Assembly (NCBI RefSeq): GCF_004349215.1
Contig: NZ_SMKU01000061.1
Span: 1-35,247 of the forward strand
Source: Actinomadura rubrisoli
GTDB lineage: Bacteria > Actinomycetota > Actinomycetes > Streptosporangiales > Streptosporangiaceae
Direction of reading: 5' to 3'
Length of the DNA stretch: 35,247 bases
The position numbers and the translations under genes are program-made. Below are positions 9,002-16,909 of this stretch, in pieces; the stretch's first letter is position 1, and each line of letters begins with the position of its first letter. The notes beneath the pieces were generated by a model, which saw only the letters and a list, made by a program, of their open reading frames with translations, ran no database searches and was not told where the DNA came from.

Positions 9002-12000
9002 TCAGTAGTCCCGGGTGGGGCGTCCCGTGCCGTCTTCCTGGTGTCCCGTCCACCGGTGCCCCTGGATCACGGCATCGATCGTCTCGAACAGCTCTTCGGG
9101 ACATTGACTCCACAGGTGGCGGTCTCCCGCGTCGGTGGCTGCTATCAAGCGTTCCAGGAGCGTCTCTTCCTCCCCGCTGCGGGGTTCGGTGCCGCGAAGC
9201 AGCAGGTACGCACCCGGCTGCCGTAGGTAGTTCGCGGGTTCGGAGAGCGAGTCGATGGTGAGGAGAAGGCTCGGATGGGCCTGCACCGCCGCCGCGAGCG
9301 CGAGGGAGTCGATCTCCTCGGGACGCGCGGCCCTGAAGACCCAGGCCACGCATTTGCCCACGACCTCCTTCCGGAGCTCGTGGGCACGCGTCTTGAGGAG
9401 CATGCTCATCATCTGGATGATCTCGGCGACCGCCCCGCGATCCGCGTCCTGCGGCGGGCGGGGCAAGATCACCTGGAACGTCTGCGAGCTAGCTCTGGGC
9501 GCGTTCTGGGCGACCAGCCAGCTGAGCATGGTCTGATGCCAGTCGTCTCCGCCGTAGACGAGACCTTCCCGGATGGCCATGCCGAAGCGCAGCCGTTCCC
9601 CGGCGGCGGCGTCACCGATCAGCCGGGCATGCAGCAAGTCGGCGAAGTACCCCGTGACACCGCCCCCAGGTGAGGGTATGACGGCACGCTCCTGCAACTG
9701 GATCGTCGCCAGCATGGAGTGCCAGCAGTCCTTGTCGAGGCCCGCCGACCACAGGGCGACCGTGGACCTCCAGGTGGCCATGGGGTCCTCGTCCCCAGGC
9801 CAGAAGAGTTCCACGGACGCCGGGTCGTGCGGATCGCCCAGCATCACGCGGAGCAGCACGAGGTTCCCGGAGTAGGCGGCGACCTGCCGGACGCGGTCGA
9901 CGGGCAACGGGCTGTATGTGGCGTAGCGATCGGACCCGTGACGGCGGCGGCAGCCCTCGGTGAGCAGTTCCAGAACCTTCAGAACCCGGTGCCGTTCTTC
10001 CCGGTCGAGCTCATAGAACAGCTCGACCGCGAAGGTGAGCGTGGGAAGCCTCGTGGCGAGCGTCTGGTGTGAGAGGAGGGCGAAGAGGAGGTCGTCGTCC
10101 GGCTCGCGCGTCCCGCGGCGGCCGGAGAAGGCGCTGTCGGCCATGTCGCGGAGTAGCTCCATCACGTGCGCCGCCATCAGGTACTCGCCGAAGGTCGCGT
10201 GGAGGAACTCGTAGCAGCGCTGGGCCTCCTCGCCTCTCTCGGTCCGCGCCTCGGAGGCGTGGACGAAGAAGAACTCGCCGAAGAGCCGCCTGCCGAGGCG
10301 CGCGAGGCGGGCCGGCCCCGCAGCTTCGTCCAGAGCCGCCAGGTCGGCGCCGAGCTCGACGTCGGTGACGTCCTGCCGGGCGCGGTTGAACATGGCGAAC
10401 GCCGCCACGGACAGCCGCCACAGCTGCTCGCGGACGGCCTCGTCCGCGTCGGACGGCGCCCGTTTCGCGACCTCCCGGTAGGCGAATGTCTCCAGCAGCC
10501 GCCGGTAGAGGTCCGCCTGCGAGATGCCGCCCTCCAATGGTGCGGAGGACGGGTCCGCCGAGTACAGGGCGAGCATGAGGAGCAGCAGGGGCTGCTTGGC
10601 GAGCTCCCGCTGCTCCAGCGCTGCCTCGGGCCGAAGCGCGCGCGCCCTCCCGGCGGAGACGGCCGGCTCGTTCACCCGGTTCCAGACGGCCAGCCACCGG
10701 CCCACCTGCGCCTCGTCGAAGTCCTCCAGCTTGACCAGCGTGGTGCCGTCCGGGATGCGGACGCGGTCCGCGACGACGGTGCGGGAGGTCACGATGACGA
10801 CCACGGGCCGGTCCTGCGCGGCCTCGCGGCGCTGGAAGTCGACCACCTCCTCCAGGTAGCCGCCCCGGTCCCCGGCCGCCTGGAGCAGCTCGTCCAGGCC
10901 GTCGAGCAGGACGACCCGGACCGTGGAGACGCTCTGCTCGGCCAGCTCCCACCACTTGACCCGCTCATGCGTCACCAGGTCGAGCGCCCGCTGGATCTGG
11001 TCGTACACCGGGGCGTCGGCCGCGACGCGGCGTAGCGGGACGCGCACCACGGTGTAGCCGGACGGCGGGAGCCGGGCGGCGAGCACCTTCGTCAGGAGGC
11101 TTTTGCCCGCCCCGGGATGGCCGAGCAGCAGAAGCGGTGCGCACTTCGCGTCGGGTGCGGTCACCTGCCCCGCCAGCATGAGGTCGATGTCGTCGTGGAC
11201 GTTCTGCTCCTCCCACCATTTCTCGTCGGCGGGCAGTGCCTCGATGCTGCTGGGAGCCAGCCGGTAGCGCGGGTTGACGAACGCCTCCCGCAGGGATGGG
11301 AAAGTCAAGTCAGGGCCCGCGCGCACGGCTTCCTCGGAGACGAGGTACTCGTCAAGCCCGCCGCGGTTGGCACGGTGGACGACATCGCACAGATCACGCC
11401 CACCCTCGGGTGCCCCTGCCGGACGGCCGAGCAGCGCTTCGACCCTCGCCAGCCCCTCCCGCTGCCCCTGGAGGGCGGCGCCGAGATCGGCCTCTAGGTC
11501 GGCGATCTGCGACCGGGTGGCGGCGTGCTCGCCGAGGTTCGCCCACATGTAGAACTCGGGAACCGTGGCCGCCATCCGCACGTAGTGGGACGTGTAGCGC
11601 GCAACGGCCTCCCGTACCACCTCGTTACCCACGGGAAGGGTGACCTGGCTCCAGATCTCCAGGCCCTCGCAGAAGCGCAAGAAGCGAACCATCAAGCCGC
11701 TCATCCAGGCGCGGACGTCGCCCGAGTTCTCGTGGAAGCCCCGTGCCGGTGACGGGGCCGGGACGGCGGCCTCATAGAGGACCTCGACAAGTCTCTCCCG
11801 CAGATGGCGGTCCGGTCCGGCGGTCAGGGAGACGCGCTCGGCCTCGGTGAGGCCGATGTCCTTGTACTGCTCGTCCCCCAGCTTCTCGCGGAGGACCTCG
11901 AAGAACGCCGCGGCGGCGATCGTGGTGTGGGCGGCGGCGATCAGCTGGTGGCGCTCGTAGCCGGACGTCGCCGCGAGACGGGCGGACGCGCCGTCGAACA

Positions 12001-12211
12001 GCTTGCGCAGCAGGGTGGTCGCCTCGTTCTTCTGGTCGACCCAGCCCCAGATCGCGGCGACCGCGCCCAGCGGGGCCCCGCCGAGGGCCGCCGCGCCCGC
12101 GCCGAGGATGGCGCCGCCGAGCAGGCCGTCGAGCCGCTCCAGGCGCGGGCGGTCGTAGTGGCCGAGGATCTTGAGGGCGCCCTGGTAGGTGAGGGCGGGT
12201 TCACGGCGCAT
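9002..12211 (-). CDS. NACHT-domain STAND NTPase (NLR-like)
   Basis: 1069 residues. Residues 1 to about 230 are a helical N-terminal domain starting YQGALKILGHYDRPRLERLD, followed by a Gly/Ala-rich hydrophobic stretch (LLGGAILGAGAAALGG). I associate this with the NACHT N-terminal helical type 7 domain. The NTPase core has Walker A GHPGAGKS (364-371), a NACHT Walker B with extra acids LLDGLDELL (about 435-443), and sensor-type VIVTSRTVVADRV. The region after about 560 is helical (EFLHATFGEYLMAAHVMELL is the typical end of a NACHT winged-helix region), with no clear LRR, TPR or WD repeats, so the sensor is unrecognised. Bacterial NACHT proteins include anti-phage effectors, but others may regulate development; this one has no nuclease or TIR domain that I can see. 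Confidence 0.86.
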   Translation of the reverse strand: MRREPALTYQGALKILGHYDRPRLERLDGLLGGAILGAGAAALGGAPLGAVAAIWGWVDQKNEATTLLRKLFDGASARLAATSGYERHQLIAAAHTTIAAAAFFEVLREKLGDEQYKDIGLTEAERVSLTAGPDRHLRERLVEVLYEAAVPAPSPARGFHENSGDVRAWMSGLMVRFLRFCEGLEIWSQVTLPVGNEVVREAVARYTSHYVRMAATVPEFYMWANLGEHAATRSQIADLEADLGAALQGQREGLARVEALLGRPAGAPEGGRDLCDVVHRANRGGLDEYLVSEEAVRAGPDLTFPSLREAFVNPRYRLAPSSIEALPADEKWWEEQNVHDDIDLMLAGQVTAPDAKCAPLLLLGHPGAGKSLLTKVLAARLPPSGYTVVRVPLRRVAADAPVYDQIQRALDLVTHERVKWWELAEQSVSTVRVVLLDGLDELLQAAGDRGGYLEEVVDFQRREAAQDRPVVVIVTSRTVVADRVRIPDGTTLVKLEDFDEAQVGRWLAVWNRVNEPAVSAGRARALRPEAALEQRELAKQPLLLLMLALYSADPSSAPLEGGISQADLYRRLLETFAYREVAKRAPSDADEAVREQLWRLSVAAFAMFNRARQDVTDVELGADLAALDEAAGPARLARLGRRLFGEFFFVHASEARTERGEEAQRCYEFLHATFGEYLMAAHVMELLRDMADSAFSGRRGTREPDDDLLFALLSHQTLATRLPTLTFAVELFYELDREERHRVLKVLELLTEGCRRRHGSDRYATYSPLPVDRVRQVAAYSGNLVLLRVMLGDPHDPASVELFWPGDEDPMATWRSTVALWSAGLDKDCWHSMLATIQLQERAVIPSPGGGVTGYFADLLHARLIGDAAAGERLRFGMAIREGLVYGGDDWHQTMLSWLVAQNAPRASSQTFQVILPRPPQDADRGAVAEIIQMMSMLLKTRAHELRKEVVGKCVAWVFRAARPEEIDSLALAAAVQAHPSLLLTIDSLSEPANYLRQPGAYLLLRGTEPRSGEEETLLERLIAATDAGDRHLWSQCPEELFETIDAVIQGHRWTGHQEDGTGRPTRDY

Positions 12212-12427
12212 CCCGCCAACCTAGAAGGACGGCGGGAGGGCGTCCGACGTTGGCGCTAACCGGTCACGCGTGATCGGCTCCGCGGGCGTCGTGAGGAACG
12301 TGCATCGGTCCACGGTAGATCTTCATGGGTCAGTCGTTATATCGGGTACTGGCCGCCTTGTCCGCGGTTTGCCATTCTTTTAAATCGTGACCGCCAACGA
12401 AGTGGTCCAAGGAAGGGGAATGACGTC
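12212..12427. promoter_or_regulatory. Divergent intergenic region between NACHT gene and lanthipeptide operon
   Basis: This 216-bp spacer must hold the promoters of both the NACHT gene (-) and the lanKC operon (+). It is clearly less GC-rich than the flanks towards lanKC, notably around 12316-12345 (AGATCTTCATGGGTCAGTCG, then TTATATCGGG) and 12366-12390 (GTTTGCCATTCTTTTAAATC). TTGTCC at 12358-12363 could be a -35 for an AT-rich -10 near 12380-12385, but the match is poor. AGGAAGGGG at 12410-12418 is the SD for the GTG at 12428. In ram/amf loci the cognate response regulator binds this promoter; I could not define its sites. Confidence 0.45.
12218..12223 (-). promoter_or_regulatory. -10 element positioned for a leaderless NACHT transcript
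   Basis: Read on the minus strand the sequence is TAGGTT-GGCGGG-ATG. TAGGTT is a classic actinomycete -10 box, and six bases later the A of the start codon (12211) would be +1. There is no SD at usual spacing. No good -35 is visible 16-19 bp upstream. Confidence 0.5.
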
Positions 12428-14983
12428 GTGGACAAGAGGTATGAGCTTTACTGCCTCGCGGACAAGCATTTCTACGACGCTCCCCCCATCACCCGGGAAA
12501 CCGAATTCGAAGTCGCCGGACGGCCGCTTCCCGAGGGCTGGGAGCGCGTGCGCGGTGACGAATGGGTCGTCTATGTCCCGCCGGTGCAGCGCGTCCCCCT
12601 CCAGGGGTGGAAGGTGCACGTCACCGGGTGCGCGGAAAGCGCGGACAAGGCCCTCGCGACGACCTTCGACCACTGCGTCGAGCGGGGCATCGAATTCAAG
12701 CACCTGCGCGGTCCGGGGACGCTGCGGATGCGCAACGCGAAATACGCGCCGCGCGGGGCGAGCGGCAAGCTCGTCACGATCTACCCCGAGGACGACCGCG
12801 AGCTGGAAACGGTCCTGGACGAACTCGGCGGACGGCTCGCCGGCCTTCCGGGCCCCTACATTCTGAGCGATCTGCGCATCGGCGAGGGCCCCCTGTACGT
12901 GCGGTACGGCGGCTTCGCCGAGCGGCGGTGCCTGGACGAGCGGGGCGAGCTCGTCCCGGCGCTGGAGGACGGCTCCGGCCGGCTGATCCCCGACCGCCGC
13001 AACCCGGTGTTCGCCGTCCCGGACTGGGTGGCCCTGCCGGACTGCCTGAAGCCGCATCTGGCGGCGCGCGGGGCGACGACGACGACCGACCTGCCGTACC
13101 GGATCGAGAAGGCGCTGCACTTCTCCAACGGCGGCGGCGTGTACCAGGGGACCGACACGCGCACCGGCGAGAAGGTGGTGCTGAAGGAGGCGCGGCCGTA
13201 CGCGGGCCTCGCCGCCGACGGCGCCGACGCGGTCAAGCGGCTGGAGCGGGAGCGCGACATCCTGACCCGGCTGGAGGGCGTCGAGGGCATCCCGGGCGTC
13301 CGCGGCTCGTTCACGCTGGGCGAGCACCATTTCCTCGTCCAGGAGTTCATCGAGGGGCGCACGCTCAACACGTTCTTCGCCGAGCGGCACCCGATGCTCG
13401 ACCCGGAGCCGGAGCCCGGCAAGGTGGCCGCCTACACCGCCTGGGCGCTGCGCGTCCACGAGGGCGTCGAGCGGGTGGTCGCCGCGATCCACGAGCGCGG
13501 CGTGGCCTTCAACGACCTGCACATGTTCAACATCATGGTGCGCCCGGACGACTCGGTCGCCCTCATCGACTTCGAGGTGGCCGCGCCCGCCGCCGACGGC
13601 GGCCGGCAGACCCTCGCCAACCCCGCCTTCCTCGCCCCGCCGGACCGGCGCGGCATCGAGGTCGACCGCTACAGCCTGGCGTGCCTGCGGCTGGCGCTGT
13701 TCGTCCCGATGACCACGCTGTTCGTCATCGACCGCGGCAAGGCCCGCCAGCTCGCCGACCTGATCGCCGAGTACTTCCCGGTCCCCCGCCCGTTCCTGGA
13801 CGAGGCGGTCGAGGAGATCACCCGGGGCGTCCCGGACGCCCCGGCGCCCGTGTTCGAGACGGGCGGGCCCGGCTGGGAGCGGTCGCGGGACGCGCTGTCC
13901 GGCGCCGTCCTCGCGAGCGCCACGCCCGGCCGCCCGGACCGGCTGTTCCCCGGCGACGTGGAGCAGTTCGGCGGGGCGTCCCTCGGGCTGGCCTACGGCG
14001 CCGCCGGCGTCCTGTACGCGCTGGACGCGACCGGCGCGGGCCGCTATCCCGAGCACGAGGAGTGGCTGGCCGCCCGGTCCGCCGACCCGCCGCGCGGCAC
14101 GGGCCTCGGCCTGTACGACGGGCTGCAGGGCGCCGCCTACGCCCTCGCCCGCCTGGGGCACACCGACGCCGCGCTCACGGCGGCGGGCCACTGCCTGAAC
14201 GAGCGGTGGGAGCGGCTCGGCCACGACCTGTACAGCGGGCTTCCCGGGTACGCGCTGGTCCTCGCCGAACTCGCCGACCTCACGGGCGACGAGGCGCTGC
14301 TCGACGCCGCCAAGCGCGCCGTCCAGATCACGGCGGAGCACACCCCCGACGGCCCGAGCCCGCGCCCCGGGCTGATGTACGGCGGGGCCGGGGCGGCGCT
14401 GATGTACATCCGCTGGTTCGAGCGGACGGGCAACGCGCAGCTGCTCGACCTGGCCGAGGCGGCCCTGCGCCGCGACCTCGACGCCTGCGTCAAGGACGAC
14501 AACGGGGCCCTGCACGTCGACCAGGGCCACCGGGTGCTGCCCTACCTGGGGCGCGGCAGCGTCGGCATCGGCCTGGTCGTGGACGACTACCTCGCGCACC
14601 GTCCGGACGAGGAGTTCCAGGAGGCCCGCGCGGCCATCCGCCTCGCCGCGATGTCGCGGTACTACGCCCAACCCGGCCTGTTCAACGGGCGCGCCGGGAT
14701 GCTGCTCTACCTGGCCCGGCAGGACCGGGACGACCCGTGCGCGGCGCGCCACATCCGCGACCTGGCCTGGCACGCGCTCCCGTACGCGGACGGGCTCGCG
14801 GTACCGGGCGAGCACATGTACCGGCTGTCGATGGACCTCGCGACCGGCACGGCGGGGGTGCTCCTCGCCTTCGGCGCGGCCCAGCACGACCCCCCGGCCG
14901 GCCTGCCGTTCCTCGGGACGGCCCACAGACCCCCCGTGGAGACCTCCACGGCGGCCACCTCTATCCAGCCCGAAAGGAGGTGA
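12428..14983 (+). CDS. Class III lanthionine synthetase LanKC (RamC/AmfT-like)
   Basis: 851 residues from a GTG, the usual LanKC length. Residues 1 to about 215 are the N-terminal lyase-type region (RYELYCLADKHFYDAPP start). Residues about 217-470 are a Ser/Thr-kinase-like domain: glycine-rich loop near SNGGGVYQGTD, Lys253 in VVLKEA, catalytic-loop Asp363 and Asn368 in FNDLHMFNIM, and metal-binding Asp381 in IDFE, a DFE rather than DFG. Residues about 515-830 are a LanC-like cyclase with the GxxG repeats (YDGLQGAAYA, YSGLPGYALVL, MYGGAGAALMY, FNGRAGMLLYL). The Cys-Cys-His zinc ligands of LanC and class IV enzymes are absent, which places it in class III. It would phosphorylate and eliminate Ser in the precursor encoded immediately downstream, then cyclise to lanthionine or labionin. 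Confidence 0.94.
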   Translation: MDKRYELYCLADKHFYDAPPITRETEFEVAGRPLPEGWERVRGDEWVVYVPPVQRVPLQGWKVHVTGCAESADKALATTFDHCVERGIEFKHLRGPGTLRMRNAKYAPRGASGKLVTIYPEDDRELETVLDELGGRLAGLPGPYILSDLRIGEGPLYVRYGGFAERRCLDERGELVPALEDGSGRLIPDRRNPVFAVPDWVALPDCLKPHLAARGATTTTDLPYRIEKALHFSNGGGVYQGTDTRTGEKVVLKEARPYAGLAADGADAVKRLERERDILTRLEGVEGIPGVRGSFTLGEHHFLVQEFIEGRTLNTFFAERHPMLDPEPEPGKVAAYTAWALRVHEGVERVVAAIHERGVAFNDLHMFNIMVRPDDSVALIDFEVAAPAADGGRQTLANPAFLAPPDRRGIEVDRYSLACLRLALFVPMTTLFVIDRGKARQLADLIAEYFPVPRPFLDEAVEEITRGVPDAPAPVFETGGPGWERSRDALSGAVLASATPGRPDRLFPGDVEQFGGASLGLAYGAAGVLYALDATGAGRYPEHEEWLAARSADPPRGTGLGLYDGLQGAAYALARLGHTDAALTAAGHCLNERWERLGHDLYSGLPGYALVLAELADLTGDEALLDAAKRAVQITAEHTPDGPSPRPGLMYGGAGAALMYIRWFERTGNAQLLDLAEAALRRDLDACVKDDNGALHVDQGHRVLPYLGRGSVGIGLVVDDYLAHRPDEEFQEARAAIRLAAMSRYYAQPGLFNGRAGMLLYLARQDRDDPCAARHIRDLAWHALPYADGLAVPGEHMYRLSMDLATGTAGVLLAFGAAQHDPPAGLPFLGTAHRPPVETSTAATSIQPERR

Positions 14984-14989
14984 ACGGAC
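14973..14989 (+). promoter_or_regulatory. Full-consensus ribosome binding site of the precursor peptide gene
   Basis: AAAGGAGGTGA (14973-14983) matches the anti-SD over its whole length and includes the TGA stop of lanKC; nine bases separate AGGAGG from the ATG at 14990. It is the strongest SD I saw in the window. That fits a product needed in large molar excess over the synthetase and settles the start of the small gene. Confidence 0.85.
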
Positions 14990-15100
14990 ATGGCGCTTCT
15001 TGACCTTCAGGGAATGGTGAGCGAGAACGGCGGCGGCGGCGGTAACAGCAGCCTCAGCGTGCTCTGCCACAGCTCGCACAGCATCACGATCTGCCTGTAA
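14990..15100 (+). CDS. Class III lanthipeptide precursor, SapB/AmfS-like
   Basis: A 36-codon gene (ATG 14990, TAA 15098-15100). The leader starts MALLDLQGM; LLDLQ matches the leader recognition motif of class III peptides (LFDLQ in RamS, LLDLQ in AmfS). After a Gly5 run the core is NSSLSVLCHSSHSITICL. It holds two Ser-x2-Ser-x(2-3)-Cys motifs: Ser20/Ser23/Cys26 and Ser28/Ser31/Cys35, the pattern cyclised to labionin or lanthionine-type rings in SapB. The second motif SSHSITIC closely resembles the SapB one (SSLSITTC). The first ring is one residue shorter than in SapB (x2 rather than x3 before Cys). It is translated from a strong SD that overlaps the lanKC stop and is followed by a 16-bp hairpin. 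The mature peptide is probably an exported amphiphilic morphogen. No leader peptidase gene lies alongside. Confidence 0.93.
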   Translation: MALLDLQGMVSENGGGGGNSSLSVLCHSSHSITICL

Positions 15101-15106
15101 CGGCCT

Positions 15107-15144
15107 ATGGCGGCCATGGTCCTCCCTGGGACCATGGCCGCCAT
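15107..15144 (+). terminator. Perfect 16-bp hairpin between precursor and exporter genes
   Basis: ATGGCGGCCATGGTCC (15107-15122) pairs perfectly with GGACCATGGCCGCCAT (15129-15144) across a 6-nt loop, starting 6 nt after the precursor stop. There is no U-tract. I infer an intra-operon partial terminator or RNA-stabilising 3' end that keeps precursor mRNA above exporter mRNA. Confidence 0.7.
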
Positions 15145-15163
15145 CGCCATGGTGGGAGCACCC

Positions 15164-16909
15164 ATGACCTCCGGCACGACCTCCGTGCCCGCGCCCGGTC
15201 CCCCGCCGGTCCCCCTGCCCCGGGCCGCGGACCGGCTGCTGCTCGGCGCCACCCGCCGCGCCGGCGGGTGGACGGCGCTCGTCGCGGCCGCGGCGCTCGC
15301 GGACGCGGCCGCGGCCACGCTGCTGCCCCTCGCGCTGGCCCGCGCGATCGACGCCGTCCCGCCGGGCGGCCCGCCCGCGTCCGCCGCGTTCTGGCCGTGC
15401 GCCGCGCTCGTCGCGGTCGCCGCCGTCGCAGAGGTCCTGTCGGAGCTGGCGTCCGGCTGCGGCGCCGCGCGGGCGACGGCCTGGCTGCGGCACACCCTCG
15501 TCCGGCACGTCCTCGCCGTGGGCCCGGCGCTGCGCGTCCCCCCGGGGGACGTGGCGGGGCGGGTGGTCGGCGGCGCCGCCGAGGCGGGCGTCGCGCCCGC
15601 CGCCGCGCCCGAGGCCGCCGTCGCGCTGCTGCCCGCCGCCGGGGCCCTGATCGTGCTGTCGTTCATCGACTGGCGGATCGCGGCCGCGATCGCCGTCGCG
15701 CTCCCGGCGATCGCGCTGCTGCTGCGGGTGTTCGTCCGCGACATCACCGCGTCCGCGCACCGCTACCTCACCGTGCAGGGGACGATCGCGGGCCGGCTCG
15801 CCGAGGCTCTGACCGGGGCCCGGACGATCGCCGCCGCGGGCACGGCGGACCAGGAGGTGAAGCGCGTCCTCGCGCCCCTGCCCGGCCTGCGCGCCGAGGG
15901 CCACGCGATGTGGCGGGTCCAGGGCGGCATCGCCGCGCGGGGCCTGCTGGCGCTGCTGCTGCTCCAGGTCGCGGCGGTCGGCATGGCGGGCTCGGAGCTG
16001 ATGGCGGGCCGGATCACGGCCGGCGAGCTGGTCGCGACCGTCCAGTACGCGGGGCTGGCCGCCGGCTTCGGGCCCGTCCTGACGCAGGTGCTGCGGCTCG
16101 GCCGGGCGCGGGCCGGGGCGCGGCGCGCCGCCGAGGTCCTCGCGCTGCCCGCCACCGGGCACGGCCCCGCCGACGTCCCGCCGGGCCCCGGGCGCCTGGA
16201 GTTCCGCGCGGTGAGCGCCGGCGGGGTCCTGGACGGCCTGGACCTGGTCGTGCCCGGCGGGCTCGCCGTCGCCGTCGTCGGGCGGTCGGGCGCGGGCAAG
16301 TCGCTGCTGGCCGCGCTCGCCGGGCGCCTCGCCGACCCCGACAGCGGGGAGGTCCTGCTGGACGGGGTGCCGCTGCCCCGGCTGACGCGCAAGGCGCTGC
16401 GCCGCGAGGTCGGCTACGCGTTCGCGCGGCCCGCCCTGTTCGGCGGCACCGTCCTCGACGCGATCGCCTTCGGGCCGTGCCGCCCGCCGGAGTCGTGGCT
16501 GCGGGAGTCGGCGCGCGCCGCCCGCGCCGACGCGTTCATCCGGCGCCTCCCGCTCGGCTACGGGACGCCGCTGGCGGACGCGCCGATGTCCGGCGGCGAG
16601 CTGCAGCGCATGGGCCTCGCCCGGGCGTTCGCGCACGCCGGGCGCGTCCTCGTCCTGGACGACGCCACCTCCAGCCTCGACACCGTCACCGAGCTGCAGA
16701 TCACCGACGCGCTCCTCGGCCGGTTCGGCGACCGGACCCGGCTGATCATCGCGCACCGCGCCGGGACGGCGGCCCGCGCCGACCTGGTGGTCTGGCTCGA
16801 CGGCGGCGCCGTCCGCGGGGTCGGGGAGCACGGCGTCCTGTGGCGGGACCCCGACTACCGCGCGGTCTTCGCGGCGGCCGCGCCCGACGAGGACGGGAGC
16901 GGGGCATGA
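15164..16909 (+). CDS. ABC exporter half-transporter, RamA/AmfA-like
   Basis: 581 residues from the ATG at 15164, preceded by GGGAG at 15154-15158. In-frame ATGs at 15107 and 15149 lie in or beside the hairpin and are less likely. The N-terminal exporter membrane domain (about 25-320) is hydrophobic with roughly six helices. In the nucleotide-binding domain: Walker A GRSGAGKS (373-380), the Q-loop reads GYAFARP so the usual Gln is Ala421, signature SGGEL (476-480), Walker B VLDD with Asp500 where a catalytic Glu is expected, and the H-loop His in IIAHRAG. It overlaps the next gene by ATGA and surely works as a heterodimer with it. Expected job: exporting the modified lanthipeptide. Confidence 0.9.
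   Translation: MTSGTTSVPAPGPPPVPLPRAADRLLLGATRRAGGWTALVAAAALADAAAATLLPLALARAIDAVPPGGPPASAAFWPCAALVAVAAVAEVLSELASGCGAARATAWLRHTLVRHVLAVGPALRVPPGDVAGRVVGGAAEAGVAPAAAPEAAVALLPAAGALIVLSFIDWRIAAAIAVALPAIALLLRVFVRDITASAHRYLTVQGTIAGRLAEALTGARTIAAAGTADQEVKRVLAPLPGLRAEGHAMWRVQGGIAARGLLALLLLQVAAVGMAGSELMAGRITAGELVATVQYAGLAAGFGPVLTQVLRLGRARAGARRAAEVLALPATGHGPADVPPGPGRLEFRAVSAGGVLDGLDLVVPGGLAVAVVGRSGAGKSLLAALAGRLADPDSGEVLLDGVPLPRLTRKALRREVGYAFARPALFGGTVLDAIAFGPCRPPESWLRESARAARADAFIRRLPLGYGTPLADAPMSGGELQRMGLARAFAHAGRVLVLDDATSSLDTVTELQITDALLGRFGDRTRLIIAHRAGTAARADLVVWLDGGAVRGVGEHGVLWRDPDYRAVFAAAAPDEDGSGA

Noticed and set aside
8993..9002. ATCACGTGAT palindrome between the LAL and NACHT genes as terminator
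   Set aside because: Only 10 bp with no loop; more likely chance, or at most a protein site, so no terminator was called.
15107..15163. ATG at 15107 (and 15149) as start of the first exporter gene
   Set aside because: 15107 is inside the hairpin stem and gives a repetitive MAAMV...MAAIAMV leader; 15164 has GGGAG at good distance and begins the family-like sequence.
12380..16831. A 1483-codon minus-strand open frame opposite the lanthipeptide genes
   Set aside because: Low-complexity RGD/Ala-rich translation, no domains; the plus-strand genes have clear family motifs, SD sites and operon spacing.
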